Assembly: GCA_024195585.1 (NCBI GenBank)
Contig: SWBL01000037.1
Coordinates: 62,001-126,000 of the forward strand
DNA from: Aureobasidium sp. EXF-3400
Taxonomy: Eukaryota > Ascomycota > Dothideomycetes > Dothideales > Saccotheciaceae
Reading direction: 5' to 3'
DNA length: 64,000 bases
Both the position numbers and the translations under genes were made by a program. The notes beneath the pieces were generated by a model. It was not told where the DNA came from, searched no databases, and was given only the letters and a program-made list of their open reading frames with translations. This document shows, in pieces, positions 54,528 to 64,000 of this stretch (the stretch's first letter is position 1; every line of letters begins with the position of its first letter).

Positions 54528-57314
54528 TCACTTTCTGCACACTCCCATCAAGCAACCAATACCACTGCCTGACTTTCCTCCCTGCTCAAGCACCCCACAG
54601 ACCTGCTCCAACATCTGCAGTTCAGCTTCTTCTCCGCCCATCTCCCTCACTAGCTTATACACCCACTGCTCCCACAGTCTTGAACCGAGAAGACCAGTCA
54701 CAGGCGCAACAGCCGAAGTGCTGCCGGTAAGTGCAGGAGGATAGTAGGTTGGGTCACCATTGTGGTCAAGTAGGATATTGCCAGCAGCGTCGCGGATTGG
54801 GACTTGATAGTGGATTGCACCTTTGGGTTTTCTCTCGGTATCGACGGTAGGAGCGGTCACTTTGGGAGTTGCGGGAGACTTGGCCGTGACGCTAAGTCGC
54901 TTGCCTGTGGTAGGTTTCTTTGCAGCACCAGGGATGGCGGGAAGAGGACGAGTGGGAGGCTTTGCAACAGGACTCTTTCCCTCATCTTTCCAGATTGGCT
55001 GCACATCGCCCATACCCAAGAACATCCACATGCGCTTGGGGTCTTTGAATCCGGCAGTCTCGAGTCTGCCTAGGAATTGCTTGGTAGGTTCGCGCTCGTA
55101 GCCTCTTTGCTGGAGCTTGTGTCCGAACTCGGCATTCATGACTTGACCCCAGGAGCCGGCTGAGACGTTGATGAGGAGAGCGTCCAAGAGGTTAAAGTCC
55201 AGGTATCCAGAGGGCTTGAGCACGCGATGCAACTCAGAGAGGGTAAGGTTCCACTGATCGCTCTTGAGGAGTGAATGCAAAGTGCGCGCGGAGACGATGT
55301 CGAAAGTGTCATCTGCGAAAGGCAGGGCGAATGGTTTCTCAGCCTCAACAGCGGTGAAGTTGGTAGGCGCCTCCAACACTTCTGTGTTTGGTTCGAAGTA
55401 AACAGTGCAGACATTGGCCAAAGGAAACGAGGTTGCGACAGACCAGCCCCAATCGGCGTTGGGCTTGCCGTCAAAATCCAAGACTTGAGCAGAGGGCAAG
55501 GAACTCAGGTATGTAGCCACATCCTTGGTCAGCAGCGAGCCGCCACGGAGATAGGCAAGAGCTTCGAGTTCCCAAGTTTGAGGTGAGACTTGCTCGAGCA
55601 CACTGCGTTCGCGCTCCACGGCTGCGATCACTTCTCTCTTTGCATCGTCTTCAGGAGAAGGCGCAGGCAGCATAGTCGAGATGGGGCGAGTGGAGATTGG
55701 ACGCGAAGGCTCGGCGATGGAGAAACTGTTGTGCAGGGTGCGCAGGTAAGCGGCGGAAAAGTTGCGGCGCATGATGTGAGTGCTTTCGAGGCGTGGCTGG
55801 CGGTGCACAAAGGCATCTGTAGGTTTGTGGCGCGACATGATTGATTTGAAGCCGTCGAGGAAGATGCGATCAGTGTTGTCAGTAGAGGATGAGACGACAG
55901 TCTCGACAGAAGGCGAAGCAGGCGCAGAAACAGTCGTGTTGGTGGAAGGTCTCGGGCTCGCAGCAGCGTCAGGCGCAAACCTGACGCTTTTCTTGGACGG
56001 ACTGCTCGCCGCCGAGTTTGTAACAGGCGACGATGTCATATCAGGCGTAATCGGCGTGGCAACCTTGTTGTCGTTGTTGACAGTGACAATGGCGAATTGA
56101 TCTTCTAACCAACCCTTTGTGCGTTCAAAGTGCGCCAACGCTGACTGTTTTAGTTTCTCCTGATACTGCTCGTTGTACTCTGAAGGAGGAACACATACGT
56201 CGATGATTTCGCAAATCTCCACTGAGCGATCGATGGGTGAAAAGACGTCCTTGATTGCTGTTGTTGGATCTTGACTACCTGCTGATGCTAGCGCTGTAGT
56301 GACGATTGTTGTTGTTACGCGTTGATGCTGTTCACTTGACCGCGCTGCGCTTCCGCGCCATGGAACGCCGTAGAAGTTTTCCGCCACACTTGTTGAGGGC
56401 TCCGGCGTTCTGATCGCCCAAGTTTGTGCAGCTACTGGCGCCAGAGAAGAGAAGAAGCCACCAGGAGAGGGTACACTGAGAGCGGAGATCGGGTCTTGTG
56501 TTTGCTGGTCCTCGGGAGTGACTGACAATAGTGCAAAGTCTAGACGTACTGGAGTGGTCTTGATGATCTCTGACATCTCATGGGCAGCTTCTTCAGGCAC
56601 ATCAAGAACTGTTTCAATGACCTCGTTCGATGCTTCTTCTGGACTGAGCTGGTGCAACGTCTCGAATGCATCTGGATGGAGTTGGCACGGCGGCTCCCAT
56701 TCATCAACGATTTCACCCCTCGACGTAAGATCTGGAGTAGAGGGACAACTGCTCAGGGCAAGTTCTTCACTTGTCAAACTCCCGTCCAGAGACGGAGTTG
56801 AAGTACCACTAGGCACCCTCAACCTCTGAGCCTGCCAAACCGAAAATGCAGATGGGGAAGCAAGTTTTGTGGCAGGCGACAAACCCACAGGTTGAAAAGT
56901 ATGTGGCTTGTGGATAGACGGCCATTGCGAAGGCGAGGGTATGACAAGAGAGGGGTACTTGCTGCGTTCTTTGTCGACTACATGCTTCTTGACAGATGCA
57001 GACAGTTTGAGTGGTACCTCTTCACCCTCGCTATCCGTCACATCGTATAAGCTGTCAAAGCTCGATTTGGAACTGCGTTGGCTCCACATGGACGAGGCTT
57101 CAGAAGTGGCGTCTGTCGCTGGTGTGATCGTCGCTGCCAGGCCTCGTGGTGTAGGCACATCATCAGACATCGGAGAGGTGATTGTAAGTTTTGCTGGATA
57201 ATGATATGAAGGTATGTTGACCTGGACTTCATCCTCGATCAAGGTAACTCTCGCCTCCCTCCGAACCTGCGGAGGTGGCTGGTAAACTGTTGTGGGTAGA
57301 ACATATGTCGCCAT
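54528..57314 (-). CDS. Long disordered protein with C-terminal methyltransferase-like domain
   Basis: Single exon, 928 aa, starting MATYVLPTTVYQPPPQ. Residues 1-560 are low-complexity Ser/Thr/Pro-rich. A SAM-methyltransferase-like fold spans about 575-790: LEALAYLRGGSLLTKDVATYL, VLDFDGKPNADWGWSVA, then LPFADDTFDIVSARTLHSL and LHRVLKPSGYLDFNLLD, the order of strands in Methyltransf_11. The usual GxGxG of motif I is replaced (FDGKPNADW), so SAM binding and catalysis are doubtful. The last 140 residues are basic/Pro-rich (KPPTRPLPAIPGAAKKP) and end in a small helix region. Possibly a regulatory pseudo-methyltransferase; no ortholog named. Confidence 0.8.
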   Translation of the reverse strand: MATYVLPTTVYQPPPQVRREARVTLIEDEVQVNIPSYHYPAKLTITSPMSDDVPTPRGLAATITPATDATSEASSMWSQRSSKSSFDSLYDVTDSEGEEVPLKLSASVKKHVVDKERSKYPSLVIPSPSQWPSIHKPHTFQPVGLSPATKLASPSAFSVWQAQRLRVPSGTSTPSLDGSLTSEELALSSCPSTPDLTSRGEIVDEWEPPCQLHPDAFETLHQLSPEEASNEVIETVLDVPEEAAHEMSEIIKTTPVRLDFALLSVTPEDQQTQDPISALSVPSPGGFFSSLAPVAAQTWAIRTPEPSTSVAENFYGVPWRGSAARSSEQHQRVTTTIVTTALASAGSQDPTTAIKDVFSPIDRSVEICEIIDVCVPPSEYNEQYQEKLKQSALAHFERTKGWLEDQFAIVTVNNDNKVATPITPDMTSSPVTNSAASSPSKKSVRFAPDAAASPRPSTNTTVSAPASPSVETVVSSSTDNTDRIFLDGFKSIMSRHKPTDAFVHRQPRLESTHIMRRNFSAAYLRTLHNSFSIAEPSRPISTRPISTMLPAPSPEDDAKREVIAAVERERSVLEQVSPQTWELEALAYLRGGSLLTKDVATYLSSLPSAQVLDFDGKPNADWGWSVATSFPLANVCTVYFEPNTEVLEAPTNFTAVEAEKPFALPFADDTFDIVSARTLHSLLKSDQWNLTLSELHRVLKPSGYLDFNLLDALLINVSAGSWGQVMNAEFGHKLQQRGYEREPTKQFLGRLETAGFKDPKRMWMFLGMGDVQPIWKDEGKSPVAKPPTRPLPAIPGAAKKPTTGKRLSVTAKSPATPKVTAPTVDTERKPKGAIHYQVPIRDAAGNILLDHNGDPTYYPPALTGSTSAVAPVTGLLGSRLWEQWVYKLVREMGGEEAELQMLEQVCGVLEQGGKSGSGIGCLMGVCRK

Positions 57315-58971
57315 TATTAAGGTATGTATCGTCTTTTTGTTGTTTTGTTGGATTGCTGATATGCTTGCTCGACTTTTCGGAAGTTGTGTGCTATAATCGT
57401 TGCTGTTGGTATGAATGTATGCAATGATGGTAGTCCGACCAGCGGATACGATATTAGTGCAAAGTAAAAGAAAGGAAAGGAAAACACAAAAAACTGCAAA
57501 AGGGTACGGAAAAACCCACAGGAAGCAAGATACAATCTGAGAAGGAAAAGGTCTGAGGATGGGTCCCGCGGTGTGCTTAAGTCACCCACCTTGGCGCTTA
57601 ATCGAGGCAGTGGAGACCTTGTGGCTGCCACAAGAATCGTTTCTGATGCACTGTGAGCAAGAAGCAGCGTTGTCGTATGCCTCTATCCGGGTTCCAAAAG
57701 ACTGCCGGGTCGACATTTCTGAAGGCTGGGCATTGTTGTGAGTAGGTGATTGGTTTGCGAACAAAGACCGGCAGCATCTTGTAGCGGCTATTGGCAATGG
57801 CGGCCATGCTGGGCAGGCATGCCCAAGCCGTCTGCAGATATCCTGCATTCAGGTTGATGATGGTTGGTCAAAGATTTGCCCGATACATGCAGCGCTACGT
57901 GGGCGCTTACAGGGCGAACCATTGGGCAACGAGGTTCTACAAGCTTCCCACTTTGTCTCTGGGCAGCGCTTCGGCAACAAAAGAATAGAGGCATGCCCGA
58001 ATGTCGAATACACATGATGATGTTCAGCGGACGTAGCAACCTTTTGGAAGAAAGAACCGGTGGTTGTGTCTGAGCGAAGCGCCCGACCAATTCGGCCAAA
58101 CACTCAACATTTCGTCGAATGATTGGATTATTCTCCATGAAGACCGCTCGAAAAACATCATGCTTGCCAGATCCTGGACATCGACATGCCTGTCGCACCT
58201 TCCGGATGTCCAGTCAGGCTCTTCTGGCAAACTATCGACAGAAAGTCGGCAGGTAATCTCCTAAGAGATACGTTGGCTTTGCAGGACGTTCCATCTAGAG
58301 ATGCCACCTCGATGTCTGGATCCTCAAGTAGCTCGACTTGATTGCGTCCAAGAAAATTTGAGTGACATACTGCTCCGCCGTCTGGCGATGACTCAGCTAG
58401 GTATGTACTCTCCTGCTTCGATATCCTCGACTCGCACCGACTCGCGTCAAAATCATTGCCGGTGTTCCCTTCCGAACCCCGCTGTGGGTCTCCGCGTTGA
58501 AAACGCCCTCTTGGCCCATCGATCTGGGGACAACCAACCGAGGCATCCGGCGTTTATTTCAGATTGCCATAAGCACCTACTGAAAGCCCTTCTTCGTCTG
58601 CTTGAGAAGCGCGGAGAGCTGGTTCGCATTGGCTCTGATCATCTGAAGAATCTTCGAGCGTCGGCCGTCAGAAGAGACTACGAATCTCGGCGGCCGGCCG
58701 TCATCGACCATGTTCACATCGGTCACCATCTTGATAACATCACCATCTGGTTCTCGAAGCACGCGAAGTCCACGAATAAGGTTCAGACATGAATCGAGTT
58801 TGGGAGTCTAGGTCACATGGTCGTTGCACTCCACCTGCTGCACCGTGCCTCTGCGGAGACAGCGGTCCAGCTCATGATGGCAGAGAATAAGTATCAGCAT
58901 ACAGGCACCACAACGATCAATGCTACTTTGTTACTACTTCTCGCGCATTCTACCACCCTCTCAACATCAAT
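57315..58971. other. 1.65-kb divergent region with unresolved protein-like pieces
   Basis: Separates the methyltransferase-like gene (-) from the alpha/beta hydrolase (+). Several minus-strand stretches between 57790 and 58790 look faintly protein-like in shifting frames (for example IRRNVECLAELVGRFAQ near 58080-58130 and SKILQMIRANANQLSALL near 58600-58655), which may be a gene relic. The plus-strand 163-codon frame at 58301 lacks support. Confidence 0.35.
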
Positions 58972-59780
58972 ATGTCAAAACCGGTCTTCATCCTATCTCC
59001 AGGTGCATGGCATACTTCCGAGGTCTACAATAAACTCGTCCCCCACCTCGAGGCTAAAGGCCATAGAACGGTCCTGCATGATTGGCCGTCGATCACACAA
59101 GCACCACTCACATCCTTCGATGAAGACATCCAGGCTATTCGGACGACGGTTCTACGCGAAGCGGATGCCGGTAACGATGTGGTCATTGTAGCGCACAGCT
59201 GGTCTGGTTCGCCAGTAAATAGCTCTGTCGCCGACCTAAGCAAAGCGGAACGGGCAAAACAAGGAAAACCCGGCGGCATCGTTAAGCTGGTGTTCCTCTG
59301 CGCTTTTGTAGTTTCTGAAGGCGTCAGCTTGTTAGGTGCGATGGGCGGTGATGACAGCAAAATTCCTCTCTGGAATGTTCAGGTTCGTTTACCGCTCCCC
59401 TTGTAATTGTGCTATACTAATTGTTACTTCCGTAGGGCGATGTCGTGTATGCCAACGATCCTGCGCACTTCTTCTTCGAGGGACTGCCGGCAGAAGAACA
59501 ACGGCAGTTGGCATCAAACCTCAAGCCCCACTCTAGGGCGACATTCTGCGCTCCTTCTAGAGGTGCGGCTTACATGACCATTCCATCGGCCTATCTCATA
59601 TGTGAAGATGATGCTGCGATACCTGTTTTCGCACAGGAGGCCATGGTAAAACATGCTCAAGAAGCGGGCGCATCTCTCGCGGTCGAGAGAATCAAATCTG
59701 CCCACAGTCCGTTTTTGACTCACCCAGAAGAAACTGCGCAATTCTGTATCAGGGCTTTGACCTTATCTGGTACACCGTAG
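58972..59780 (+). CDS. Alpha/beta-hydrolase (methylesterase-like)
   Basis: Exons 58972-59382 and 59436-59780, GTTCGT...TAG intron, 252 codons with stop (251 aa). Start MSKPVFILSPGAWHTSEVY has the oxyanion-side GAWH motif of the plant methylesterase/hydroxynitrile-lyase-like group. Nucleophile elbow AHSWSG near residue 75; probable acid Asp in ICEDDAAIP; catalytic His in SAHSPFLTHPEE near the C-terminus. The triad is complete. Small cytosolic esterases of this kind are common in fungi and act on small esters; substrate unknown. Length is normal. Confidence 0.9.
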
Positions 59781-60258
59781 AGATTTTCTCGATGCAAGTC
59801 TGGACACTGATTGGAGAAGGAACCATTTTAGCGATGCGAAACTTCGATGTTGGAAGTGTCCAAAGTGATGCTGGTGTCGGTGGAGACTTCCGGACCAGCA
59901 GCAGTGATAGCGGCGAGTCTTGACTAGGATGAATACTGATGCATTCATATGTGGACGGGCGTGCTCGAGTGCCCTCGCTCGAGCCCACATAATTAGCACC
60001 GATGTAGGAACAACATCATCTGAGATGCCAGATGATGATATCCTATCAGATGAACAACAATGCAGAGCCAATGTGTGGGTGGAGGGTTTTGAGTGCCTTA
60101 TCTTGAGCCTACGTAGCTAGGCCTGCTATTGACAACATTGTCCGTGATAGGGGTCGATTGCAAACAAATTCTACCAGATCCTTTCGATATGACATGTTTC
60201 TAGCTAGCACGAACCTCCAAGCTCGAAAGACTCAAACATGACTGTAGCCAGTACCCTG
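59781..60258. other. intergenic, convergent 3' ends, with a short duplicated block
   Basis: Between hydrolase (+) and the 571-aa gene (-). Block 59949-59996 and block 60071-60120 are diverged copies sharing GAGTGCC, GAGCC and TAG in order; the second has mostly T where the first has C. Confidence 0.45.
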
Positions 60259-61974
60259 TCATGCTCTTGGGTTCGATTGCTCGACCCCCGGATCGTGCTT
60301 CTTCTGGTCCGTCGTCCCTACCTCCACGTCGAATGTGTGTGTGCGATCGGGTTTCGGTCTAACACCCTCGAGTTTCTGGCATCTTTTATTGAGCTCCCGG
60401 AGCGTAGTGCAGTCCTCGTAAGCTTTTGGTAACCCTCCGTTCGGGCTTTTGACAAAACATTGAGGGCAAAGATACAATTCATGGTCAGTATCCATGGTCG
60501 GATCGGGTTTCCGTCTCCACCATAGCCTGCGGCCATCAGCTCTTGTACGTCCACAACCTCGACAGTGGAACCTGACTTTTTCGGAGTAAAGTATGGGCTT
60601 ATACGGGGTCCAATCAACCATCCGCCTAGCCAACGAATAGTGCCTTGTCCAGTTGTCGACCAGCTCTCTTAATCTGTACAGAGGATCGTTGGCTCTTTTA
60701 TACCGTATAGTTGCGATCGACCTCGGATACTTGTCACGATCCTGACGTGCCTTGTTCGCTTTTCTCTGGGGCGTATGATTGCGTTCCCTGTCCTTGGCAG
60801 TTTGTTGGGCCTCATATGCTGGATCGCTAAACATTCTCCAAGCATGTTTCGCACGCCGTAGCCGCAGTCTAGCTCTATGTATGTCATTTTCGGTGACTTC
60901 CTGGGAGCCAGATTCGAGGTTCTGTGCAGGTTTCCAAGCGGATCTCATTTGGTCATACTGGCGTTTGGCCTCAAGCATTTCGGCTTCAAGCTTTGTCCAT
61001 TCCTCTGGTTGGGAATCCTGAGCAGGTTCTTGATGGTCAAACTTTGATTCTTTCGACTTGGTCCAAACAGCGCGGAGGGTGGAGAATAGGCGAGAACCAG
61101 TTGGTGATGTCTTAGGTGGCTTCCAAGATTGACCTGTCAATGTCGAGGTGGTCGAGGTTCGGGGCTGATTTTCGAGAGTTGCCTTTCTCTTCGCAATCTC
61201 TTTGATGGTCGTGCAGCCTTCGTAGCCTTCAGGAAGACCCGCCTCTGGAAGCTTCATATAGCAGCTGTGGCACAGGAAATTCTGCGGATCCCTTTTCCAC
61301 CAGATATGTGATCCGCGATGCCTCTCAAGATTGCATCCTTGACACCAGTGTTCCACTTGATCAGGATATAATATAGGCCGCCACGTTGTCCAGTTCAGGT
61401 CTTCTCGGAACCAAGCATATCGGCGAATCCATATGCGAAATTTCTCTGCTTTTGCAAAAGCAGTACTTTGTGATTGGCGCCACGCCTTGGCTTTATCCTG
61501 ATAGTATAATCGAACCTCTGGCTGGAGACGGAACTTATACATACGCTCTCGCATCTTGCGGGCGAAGTCCGGATCAGTCGCGCGATAGTGGGCGTTGTAC
61601 TCACTCGCCCGTCGCAGATATTCGGCGCGGCGTTCGGGATCATCCTCGTATTTCTTTTTTCTAGGTACACTGCCAGGCCAAATGATCTCTTTTGGCATCA
61701 CGGAACCCGCACGCTCGGTCGAATAGGACTGTGGCATGAAGAGTCGACTCCTTGAAGAATTGCATAGTAATTGAGGATCCCTTGACCGAAGCGAACGATA
61801 GCCAAAAGAGTTGGAGGCACAAGATGGCTTGATCAGAGTCCGAGACGACATGGTGGATTTTTGCCGTGACACGTTCAGATATAGGCTCCCGATCAAGCCT
61901 TGGGCAAGCATGCGACTATAGAATGGTAATATGGAGCGTGTCGATATGTGTTGATGAAGCAGGTCGACGGCCAA
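60259..61974 (-). CDS. Orphan protein with two Cys-x2-Cys ... Trp-Trp ... Cys-x2-Cys modules
   Basis: Single exon, 571 aa. The N-terminus is basic and hydrophobic (SFGYRSLRSRDPQLL) and may be a mitochondrial presequence; possible starts are Met 1, 22 and 42. Two related units follow. Unit 1: charged helix (ERRAEYLRRASEYNAHY), then LNWTTWRPILYPDQVEHW, C211/C214, HIWWKR, C235/C238, GLPEGYEGCTTIKE. Unit 2: charged helix (RERNHTPQRKANKARQ), then VDWTPYKPILYSEKVRFH, C471/C474, RLWWRRK, C503/C506, GLPKAYEDCTTLREL. Each unit looks like a four-Cys zinc module with a conserved WW. It is the intact relative of 52892-53701, which has one unit. I do not recognise the family. Nucleic-acid binding in mitochondria is a guess from basic charge and zinc-like modules. 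Confidence 0.75.
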   Translation of the reverse strand: MAVDLLHQHISTRSILPFYSRMLAQGLIGSLYLNVSRQKSTMSSRTLIKPSCASNSFGYRSLRSRDPQLLCNSSRSRLFMPQSYSTERAGSVMPKEIIWPGSVPRKKKYEDDPERRAEYLRRASEYNAHYRATDPDFARKMRERMYKFRLQPEVRLYYQDKAKAWRQSQSTAFAKAEKFRIWIRRYAWFREDLNWTTWRPILYPDQVEHWCQGCNLERHRGSHIWWKRDPQNFLCHSCYMKLPEAGLPEGYEGCTTIKEIAKRKATLENQPRTSTTSTLTGQSWKPPKTSPTGSRLFSTLRAVWTKSKESKFDHQEPAQDSQPEEWTKLEAEMLEAKRQYDQMRSAWKPAQNLESGSQEVTENDIHRARLRLRRAKHAWRMFSDPAYEAQQTAKDRERNHTPQRKANKARQDRDKYPRSIATIRYKRANDPLYRLRELVDNWTRHYSLARRMVDWTPYKPILYSEKVRFHCRGCGRTRADGRRLWWRRKPDPTMDTDHELYLCPQCFVKSPNGGLPKAYEDCTTLRELNKRCQKLEGVRPKPDRTHTFDVEVGTTDQKKHDPGVEQSNPRA

Positions 61975-62417
61975 GCCTCGGCATATTCATCTGAAGCCAA
62001 AGAGTATGTCTGCTGCAATCTTGCGATATGATGATGACTTGATTGCTTCGTCTTCAGATGAAAGGTATGTTTTTTTGCAGTCTTAGTCATGGAAAGGGAA
62101 GTTGCAGAAGTGCCCAGGATCATCTGGAAACTTCTTGTGATGATGGGCACAAGGGAAAGGACGTTCCCGATCGTGATTCCCGAATGTGGACAATTAACAA
62201 TAATTAGCCCGAATTTCTCCCATCAGCCACTTTCGGTCAGCGAGCAACGTCGGCTTTGTCAGAGCTTCGCTATCCCTCTGTCATGCAACATAGCAATGTA
62301 ATCAAGACAAATACAGCCTAAGTCGTTACCTTTCCCATTTCCTATTTCCAAGGTTTCCATGTCCATCCGTCGTTTCCCTACCTTTCTTCTTTCGTATAAA
62401 AAGCGTGCGTCGCCTTC
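61975..62417. promoter_or_regulatory. divergent promoter region, 571-aa gene / pirin
   Basis: Both genes start here. Near 62330-62400 the sequence is C/T-rich with a TATAAA-like TCGTATAAAAAG about 25 nt before the pirin ATG at 62418. Confidence 0.5.
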
Positions 62418-63654
62418 ATGAGACTGCTCATCTCCATCTTAATCTGCATTGCAGCTGTCGCATACCATCAACGACAATTCATCCTACCCTACCTGACAAC
62501 TGAGAACATCACCACGACCGCTACAAACACTACATACCAAGCAACAACGAATACGACAATGGCATCCGCACAGTCGACCTTCAAGGGTCTCCCCGTCATC
62601 CCTCCCAATGACCCCTCCTTGACTGCCACAACCACCACTCCCCGCAAGGTCCGCAAAGTCTTCGAAGCAATCGACCAGGCCGAAGGAGCAGGCGCAAGAG
62701 TCAGAAGATCCGTGGGCACAAGAGAGTTGAAGAACTTTACACCTTTCCTCATGCTCGTACGTTTCCTCGTCGCATACCCTGTAACCGAAGTAATCAGATA
62801 ACTAACACAACCTTCTAGGACCACTTCACCATCTCCCCTGGCGCAGGCTTCCCCGACCACCCTCACCGCGGCCAAGAAACAATCACCTACCTCCTCAGCG
62901 GTGCCGTCGACCACGAAGATTTCGCTGGCAACAAAGGCACCATCCACGCTGGAGACCTCCAATTCATGACGGCAGGAAGAGGCATTGTGCACGCCGAGAT
63001 GCCCGCCCAAAATCCCGACGGCAGTGCAAACATCGGTATGCAATTGTGGGTGGACTTGCCTGCTCAACTCAAAGATTGCGAACCCCGTTACCGCGATTTG
63101 CGCGCTTCCGAGATCCCAGTCGCGAAGTCTGAGGACGGCAAGGTCGATGTCAAGGTCATTTCCGGACGCGCATATGGTGTCGATTCGTTGCAAGAGTTGG
63201 CTTACACCCCGGTTTGGTTGCTCGATGTGAGGGTTCAACCTGGTGGCACGTTCAACACTCCTTTGCCGCACAAGTGGAATGCCTTCATCTACACCCTCAG
63301 CAACAGCATCAACCTTTCTTCCGGATCATCATCGCGAACAATCCCGCAATATCACAATGCTGTCTTGGAACAGGAAGGTGACAGCATTGTCGCCAGTGTT
63401 CCTGAGACGGCAGACAAGGAGAGCAGATTTATCTTGGTCGCTGGTATGCCTTTGAACCAACCAGTAAGTCTCTCCACACTTCTTTGGATTATCACACATG
63501 CTAACATATCCATCAGATCATCCAATACGGTCCCTTCGTCCAGACCAGCACAGAAGGCATCTACAGAGCAATGGCCGACTACCAAGGCTACACCAACGGC
63601 TTCGAGCGCGCCGAGAACTGGGAGTCGGAGATTGGAAAGAGCATGGTTCACTAG
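62418..63654 (+). CDS. Pirin-family protein
   Basis: Exons 62418-62756, 62819-63463 and 63517-63654, 374 codons with stop (373 aa). Pirin cupin motifs are clear: DHFTISPGAGFPDHPHRGQETITY with the metal-binding His residues, GDLQFMTAGRGIVHAEM, then the second cupin (VRVQPGGTFNTPLP). Pirins bind iron and act as quercetinase-like dioxygenases or transcription cofactors. From the first ATG the protein begins MRLLISILICIAAVAYHQ, a hydrophobic segment unusual for pirins, followed by a Thr/Asn-rich linker with NxT sites; an internal Met (MASAQSTF, 62559) would give an ordinary 326-aa pirin. A TATA-like element close to 62418 may put that ATG in the leader. Confidence 0.92.
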
Positions 63655-64000
63655 ACCCATTGATGGCCAAAATCCTACGAGTAACGAGATGCAAACAATG
63701 GCGATACCCGTGCCAGCCTTTGAGCTGTTTGGATTCTAGGACTTCTGCATAGACTTTTCTTTTTCTTGCAGTATTTTAGCTTGAATTGAGCTTGACTTCC
63801 TGATATGAACAGATCAGCTATTTTGCATGGACAAACAGGTTGAAACATACCGCCTGAACGATGTTTCGCCAGTAAGCAGTGAAGTGAGAATCTGCAAATA
63901 TCCAGAGAATCTTGCCTGACACCAGTATGATGCTCATCTGCGACACGACAGCGAGAGAGAAGATAAATAACCTAACACAGGCAAGAACGATCTAGAAATG
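63655..64000. other. 3' flank of pirin, window end
   Basis: Pirin 3' UTR and downstream DNA. Nothing else seen in the last 345 nt. Confidence 0.4.

Noticed and set aside
58301..58792. 163-codon plus-strand frame
   Set aside because: No motif, contradicts the faint minus-strand coding signal in the same place.
1..64000. CRISPR array, rRNA or secondary-metabolite cluster
   Set aside because: No spaced identical repeats, no rRNA-like sequence, and no PKS/NRPS/terpene backbone gene; the oxidoreductases and the transcription factor are scattered among housekeeping genes.

Overview
The window is nuclear DNA from a filamentous ascomycete (Pezizomycotina; a Dothideomycete is my best guess, not proven). 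The evidence is many short introns of about 50-105 nt with GTNNGT donors, fungal families (Zn2Cys6 factor, Abp1, PP2A B subunit, Lsm2, GMC oxidoreductase, pirin), CT-rich leaders and no operons. No CRISPR, rRNA or bacterial feature was seen. Exon-intron models were built by hand from frame continuity and protein-family fit; all splice sites are predictions.

Left part (1-36.5 kb) is a dense core region. In order: 3' part of an ABCC-type ABC transporter (+); PSO2/SNM1 interstrand crosslink-repair nuclease (-); PP2A B/PR55 subunit (-) diverging from the SDH1 flavoprotein (+); a YEA4/SLC35B4-like nucleotide-sugar transporter (-); a 108-aa orphan (-); LSM2 (-); a probable gene relic (-); a short-chain dehydrogenase (+); a multi-pass membrane protein (+); a long disordered Ser/Pro-rich protein (+); a 49-aa zinc-ribbon protein whose stop codon lies in a perfect 39-nt palindrome (+); actin-binding protein Abp1 (-) diverging from a 1316-aa F-box protein (+); and a Zn2Cys6 transcription factor with a GC-AG intron (+).

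Middle part (36.5-49.8 kb) is accessory-like. It is gene-poor with an AT-rich core near 37.0-37.7 kb, and holds a decayed PD-(D/E)XK-type gene, a possible MITE-like inverted repeat, an intact secreted GMC oxidoreductase, and a second nuclease-like gene with one in-frame TGA.

Right part (49.8-64 kb) holds a membrane RING protein (-), a membrane protein (-), a Cys-module protein with one in-frame TGA (+), a long protein ending in a degenerate methyltransferase-like domain (-), an alpha/beta hydrolase (+), a 571-aa intact relative of the Cys-module protein (-), and a pirin (+).

Most core genes are unrelated housekeeping functions: respiration (SDH1), mRNA decay/splicing (LSM2), DNA repair (PSO2), phosphatase targeting (PP2A B) and actin patches (Abp1). 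They do not form a pathway or metabolite cluster. The least explained material is the Cys-module family and the set of otherwise coherent accessory genes interrupted only by TGA codons.
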